Shown in pieces: positions 61,045 to 64,000 of a DNA stretch of 64,000 nt. Position 1 is the stretch's first letter; each line of letters opens with the position of its first letter. This DNA is from JAGCJX01 sp045638645 (GTDB taxonomy: Bacteria; Bacteroidota; Bacteroidia; Bacteroidales; UBA932). The notes beneath the pieces are model-generated. The model had not been told where the DNA came from, did no database searches, and saw nothing but the letters and a program-made list of their open reading frames with translations. The stretch lies in NCBI GenBank assembly GCA_045638645.1, contig JAZUBU010000022.1:1-64000 (forward strand), written 5' to 3'. A program made the translations under genes and the position numbers.

Positions 61045-61119
61045 GGGCCCATAGCTCAGTTGGTTAGTAGCACCTGACTCATAATCAGGGGGTCACTGGT
61101 TCAAGCCCAGTTGGGCCCA
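61045..61119 (+). tRNA. tRNA with CAT anticodon, probably tRNA-Ile2
   Basis: The cloverleaf has acceptor GGGCCCA/TGGGCCC, an anticodon stem CCTGA/TCAGG around CTCATAA, and T-arm ACTGG/CCAGT. CC but not CCA follows the discriminator A. C at positions 4 and 5 of the acceptor, as recognised by TilS, and the similarity of the T-arm to E. coli ileX favour a lysidine-modified isoleucine tRNA over methionine. The D-loop (AGTTGGTTAGTA) has one base more than usual. Confidence 0.85.
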
Positions 61120-61124
61120 CCCAC

Positions 61125-61158
61125 AAGCGTGAGAGTGAAAACTTTCACGCTTTTTTTT
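61125..61158 (+). terminator. Terminator after the CAU tRNA
   Basis: A 12-bp stem (61125-61136 with 61141-61152, one G-T pair) with a GAAA loop runs into eight T residues. It should end the rpsL-rpsJ-tRNA transcript. Confidence 0.9.
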
Positions 61159-61193
61159 ATGGGACTTTCCGAGGAAAGTTTGAAACAAATATT

Positions 61194-61201
61194 TAACTTT
61201 G
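61194..61201 (+). promoter_or_regulatory. -7 box TAACTTTG for the large lipoprotein gene
   Basis: It matches TAnnTTTG, 58 bases before the ATG at 61260. The 11 bases between an upstream GTTTG and this box resemble the spacing of a GTTTG before the rpsL box, but no -33 TTG at normal distance is seen. Confidence 0.5.
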
Positions 61202-61259
61202 CTCGTTCCGAAAGAGAGATTTTCTTAAAGATACATAAGAACCTATAAATAAAACAATT

Positions 61260-64000
61260 ATGAACCTTAGAAAAAGATTGCTTTCTGCATTGTTCGGCTT
61301 GGCAGCCGTGCTTTGCGCATTTTCTGCTTGTCAGAAAAGTGAGGATCCGATTTCTGTCATCAACATTTCTACCGATGTGACAGAGACCCAACTTCCCCTG
61401 GAAGGTGGTGAGGTGGTTGTCAATGTTACCTCCAACGTGGATTGGATTGTTGAGATGTATGTCAACAACGCCAACGAAGGTGAAGATGAAGCTTGGATCC
61501 GTGAACGTGTGACTGTTTCTCCGGAAGCAGGTACCGCTAACAGTTTGAATCCGGTCCGCATTACAGTCGTACCGAACGAAGACGGTTATGAACGTGAATT
61601 TGTGGTGAAATTCCGTCCGGTGCATGCTGATACTCCTTATGCTCCCGTGAAAATTTTCCAAGCCGGTAGCATTAGCCGTACCACCCGTATTTCCATCGCA
61701 GAAGCGCGTCAAATGTACCAAGACAGCGGTGAAGACAAATTGACCGTTAGCGAAGCTGTGAAAATCGGCGGTATCGTTGTTTCTTCCCGCGATCCTCAGA
61801 CGGTCAGCGAAGGCAACCTGATGATCCAAGACGGTACAGGCAAACACAGCGGTATCATCATTTACTCAAAATCCATCTGGGGTATGTGCAACTTCGGTGA
61901 CTCTGTCGAAGTTGAGTTGAAAGGTGGTGTGTTGGAAACCTACTATGGCCTGACCCAATACAAACCGACCGGTGACGCCCAATTCAAAGTCTTGAAGGAA
62001 AATGCCGCTCCGAGTCCGGAATATGCAGAAGTTACCGGTGCAGAATTTATGTCCGGTGATTATGAATCACAATATGTGAAGATTGTGGCTGCGCAAGTCA
62101 TCGATGCTGACTTGGGCAAGAAAATGGGTGAAAGTCCGAAGGTGGAAACCGAAGACAAGAACGTGTTCCTGATGTATTCACGCAGCAATGCTCCGTGGGC
62201 AGAAGATGCTGTTCCGCAAGGTGCGGGTCCCCTGATCGGTCTTTGCAGCAGCTACAGCGCTGTATGGCAATTGGTGCCCTCTGTTGCTTCTGGTTTTGCA
62301 GAAATGACCGGAGAACGTTTCTCTGGCGCACCTGTGGTGAAGACCGGTGATGCGACGGAAGTGACCGGCAGCTCCGCAGTTCTGTCTGGTAATTACACTT
62401 ATGCAGGTGAAGAAACCATCGCAGCCGTGGGTATTGCATACAAAGCACAAGGTGCTGAATCGTTTGAATTCGTGGATGCCGCAGAAGTGGCTAATGAATT
62501 CTCTGTCACTGTGGACGGTCTTGAAAACGGAACAACCTATGTTTATTATGCTTATGCCAAGATCGGTGAAGAAGTTTTCACGGGTTCAGAAAAGAGCTTC
62601 CTGGCTTCTGACGAAGTAGTGATCGCTACCGTAGCAGACGTGGTGGCTGCCCTCCGTGAAGGTATGGAAAGTGGTGCATCGTTGGCATCGTTCGGTAACT
62701 TGGAAGGTATTGTTGCGGCTGTGAATGGTGAAGGTGGCAACTACAACAACAAGGCCAGCCTGGTGGACGGTAATGGTGAAGCCTATACCGGTATCATTCT
62801 GTACGATCCTGCTGCCAATGAAATGCAGGTAGGTGACAAGATCCGTATCAACTTGAGCAATGCCATTTACGAAAACTACAACAGTTTGCGTGAAATCAAG
62901 TTCAACGAAGGTGTGAACTACGAAGTGATCAGCTCAGACAACGAGATTGTAACCCCTGAAGTGACCATCGCAGAAGCCTTGACGGACCAATATCAGGCGA
63001 TGCGCATTACCTTGAAGGATGTGTACAGTGCGGATGCCGAAGGTACTACCTGGTATTCCGGTACTTCCAGTGCTGCCAACGTGAACTTTACCGACGGTGA
63101 AAGCAGCATTCAAGTGAGAACATCCAAATATGCTTCCTGGAAAGATGCCGTGATTGCAACGGGTGTAACGGCCAACCTGACCGGTGTGGCTGAGATCTAC
63201 AAGGAAGCGGTTCAAATCTATCCGATTGAAGTGGCAGACATCGCTGCCTTCATGTTTGATGGTCCGATGCCTCCCGTGGTGACGACTTTGCCGGCGGAAG
63301 AAGTGACTCACAATGCCGCTTTGTTGAAAGGTACTGTTGCTTACGAAGTGATGGAAGACATCACTGCAGTTGGTTTTGAATACAAGGTGAACGGTGCCGA
63401 AACCTACGAAGTCCAAACCGTAGAACCGGTTGCGGAAGCATTCTCTTTGGCTTTGACCGATTTGCAAGAAGCACAAACCTATGCGTTCCGTGCTTTTGCA
63501 ACCCTCGCTGAAGAAAAAATCTATGGCGAAGAAAAATTCTTCACCTTGGAAGGTGCTCCGGAAGTGACCTTGACGGCTGCTGAATTGAACGCTATGTTGA
63601 AGACCCTGGAAAACGGTGCTTCCCTGGCGGCTTGTGGTACCTACGTGGAAGGTATTGTCGTGGCTAACAACGACGAAGAAAACCTGAACAAAGGTTTGAG
63701 CGTGACCGATGGTACCGGTGAACCGAACAGTGGTGTGTACTTCTACGATGCGGCTATGAACAACGGTTTTGCAATTGGAGACCGTGTGAAAGTAACCTTG
63801 GCCAATGCAAAACTGACCATTTACAACGGCTTGCGTGAAATTACCTGGGCTGCTTACGACAATGAAATCGAAGTGTTGAGCAGCGGTAATGACTTTGTTA
63901 CCCCTGTGATTTCAGCGGCTGAATTGAACAGCGATGCATACCAAGGTATGTTGGTAACCGTGGCTGGTTTGAGCAGCGATGATCCCGAAGGCACTACTTG
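61260..64000 (+). CDS. Large multidomain repeat lipoprotein (3' end beyond window)
   Basis: An open frame of more than 913 codons runs off the window without a stop. The signal peptide ends AFSAC (Cys24), so it is a lipoprotein, probably surface-exposed. Next comes a BACON-like Ig domain (about 30-125: TQLPLEGGEVVVNVTSN, WIRERVTVSPEAG), then an OB-fold region of DUF5689 type (SIAEARQMY, VKIGGIVVSS, LMIQDGTGKHSGIIIY). Fibronectin-III-like segments (SSAVLSGNY; NAALLKGTV) alternate with at least two further OB-like units containing IVAAVN/IVVANN, SLVDGNGE/SVTDGTGE and SLREIKF/GLREITW. No catalytic motif is seen; binding or nuclease accessory roles are guesses. Confidence 0.8.
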   Translation, partial: MNLRKRLLSALFGLAAVLCAFSACQKSEDPISVINISTDVTETQLPLEGGEVVVNVTSNVDWIVEMYVNNANEGEDEAWIRERVTVSPEAGTANSLNPVRITVVPNEDGYEREFVVKFRPVHADTPYAPVKIFQAGSISRTTRISIAEARQMYQDSGEDKLTVSEAVKIGGIVVSSRDPQTVSEGNLMIQDGTGKHSGIIIYSKSIWGMCNFGDSVEVELKGGVLETYYGLTQYKPTGDAQFKVLKENAAPSPEYAEVTGAEFMSGDYESQYVKIVAAQVIDADLGKKMGESPKVETEDKNVFLMYSRSNAPWAEDAVPQGAGPLIGLCSSYSAVWQLVPSVASGFAEMTGERFSGAPVVKTGDATEVTGSSAVLSGNYTYAGEETIAAVGIAYKAQGAESFEFVDAAEVANEFSVTVDGLENGTTYVYYAYAKIGEEVFTGSEKSFLASDEVVIATVADVVAALREGMESGASLASFGNLEGIVAAVNGEGGNYNNKASLVDGNGEAYTGIILYDPAANEMQVGDKIRINLSNAIYENYNSLREIKFNEGVNYEVISSDNEIVTPEVTIAEALTDQYQAMRITLKDVYSADAEGTTWYSGTSSAANVNFTDGESSIQVRTSKYASWKDAVIATGVTANLTGVAEIYKEAVQIYPIEVADIAAFMFDGPMPPVVTTLPAEEVTHNAALLKGTVAYEVMEDITAVGFEYKVNGAETYEVQTVEPVAEAFSLALTDLQEAQTYAFRAFATLAEEKIYGEEKFFTLEGAPEVTLTAAELNAMLKTLENGASLAACGTYVEGIVVANNDEENLNKGLSVTDGTGEPNSGVYFYDAAMNNGFAIGDRVKVTLANAKLTIYNGLREITWAAYDNEIEVLSSGNDFVTPVISAAELNSDAYQGMLVTVAGLSSDDPEGTT

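Noticed and set aside
343..64000. CRISPR arrays, tandem DNA repeats, prophage or integrative-element ends
   Set aside because: No regularly spaced repeats, integrase, portal or terminase genes were seen. The only mobile trace is the fragment at 343-498.

Overview
The window looks like chromosomal DNA from a member of the Bacteroidota, most likely order Bacteroidales. The evidence is the repeated promoter motif TAnnTTTG in place of a sigma-70 -10 box, the near absence of Shine-Dalgarno sequences, the suf order B-C-D, family-typical neighbours (DUF4271-hemD-rnpA-yidD, ctlX-rocD) and several lipoproteins and outer-membrane barrels of Bacteroidota type. I cannot name a genus. Gene density is high, both strands are used, and most of the content is housekeeping.

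Layout. 1-607: the 3' end of a DUF4143 ATPase gene, a wreck of an IS1182-type transposase and a terminator. 634-6972: a DUF2723 GT-C membrane protein diverging from an operon of SUI1 factor, DUF4271 protein, hemD, a lipoprotein, rnpA and yidD. 6977-16230: a two-domain acyltransferase, uvrC, a large metalloprotease/barrel protein, a Na/Pi cotransporter and a thioredoxin-like lipoprotein. 16298-22335: tRNA-Gln, a YqaA-type membrane protein, tadA, groES-groEL, a phosphopantetheinyl transferase, a DUF2156 protein and an S37 peptidase. 22406-31010: tyrS-rbfA-ABC permease, a gate-domain membrane protein with a porin, ispE and a B12-dependent ribonucleotide reductase. 31080-45422: sufBCD, a degenerate ThiL homologue, dnaE-gpmI, rnr and the rdgB-recO-GH3 operon. 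45495-57449: an S41 protease, a U32 protein, a prenyl synthase, rsgA, a MATE exporter, a class III fructose bisphosphatase, ctlX-rocD and a YfcC carrier. 57623-61158: rpsL-rpsG-fusA-rpsJ, a CAU tRNA and a terminator. From 61260 a large repeat lipoprotein runs off the end.

How the parts fit. Neighbours form recognisable units: Fe-S assembly (sufBCD), ribosome and tRNA function (tyrS-rbfA, rsgA, rpsL-fusA, tadA), DNA repair and nucleotide hygiene (uvrC, recO, rdgB, dnaE, nrdJ), isoprenoids (ispE, prenyl synthase), citrulline/ornithine breakdown (ctlX-rocD facing a YfcC carrier) and envelope building. Divergent pairs share very short intergenic regions with back-to-back TAnnTTTG boxes, and several start codons lie only 4 to 8 bases past the box, suggesting leaderless messages.

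I found no CRISPR array, prophage, intact insertion sequence or defence island. The items most worth a second look are the ThiL homologue that has lost its catalytic motifs, the protease-propeller-barrel fusion, the break of the usual str/S10 ribosomal run after rpsJ, the orphan C-terminal strand of an outer-membrane protein behind the gate-domain gene, the GTG-started apparently leaderless genes and the large repeat lipoprotein.
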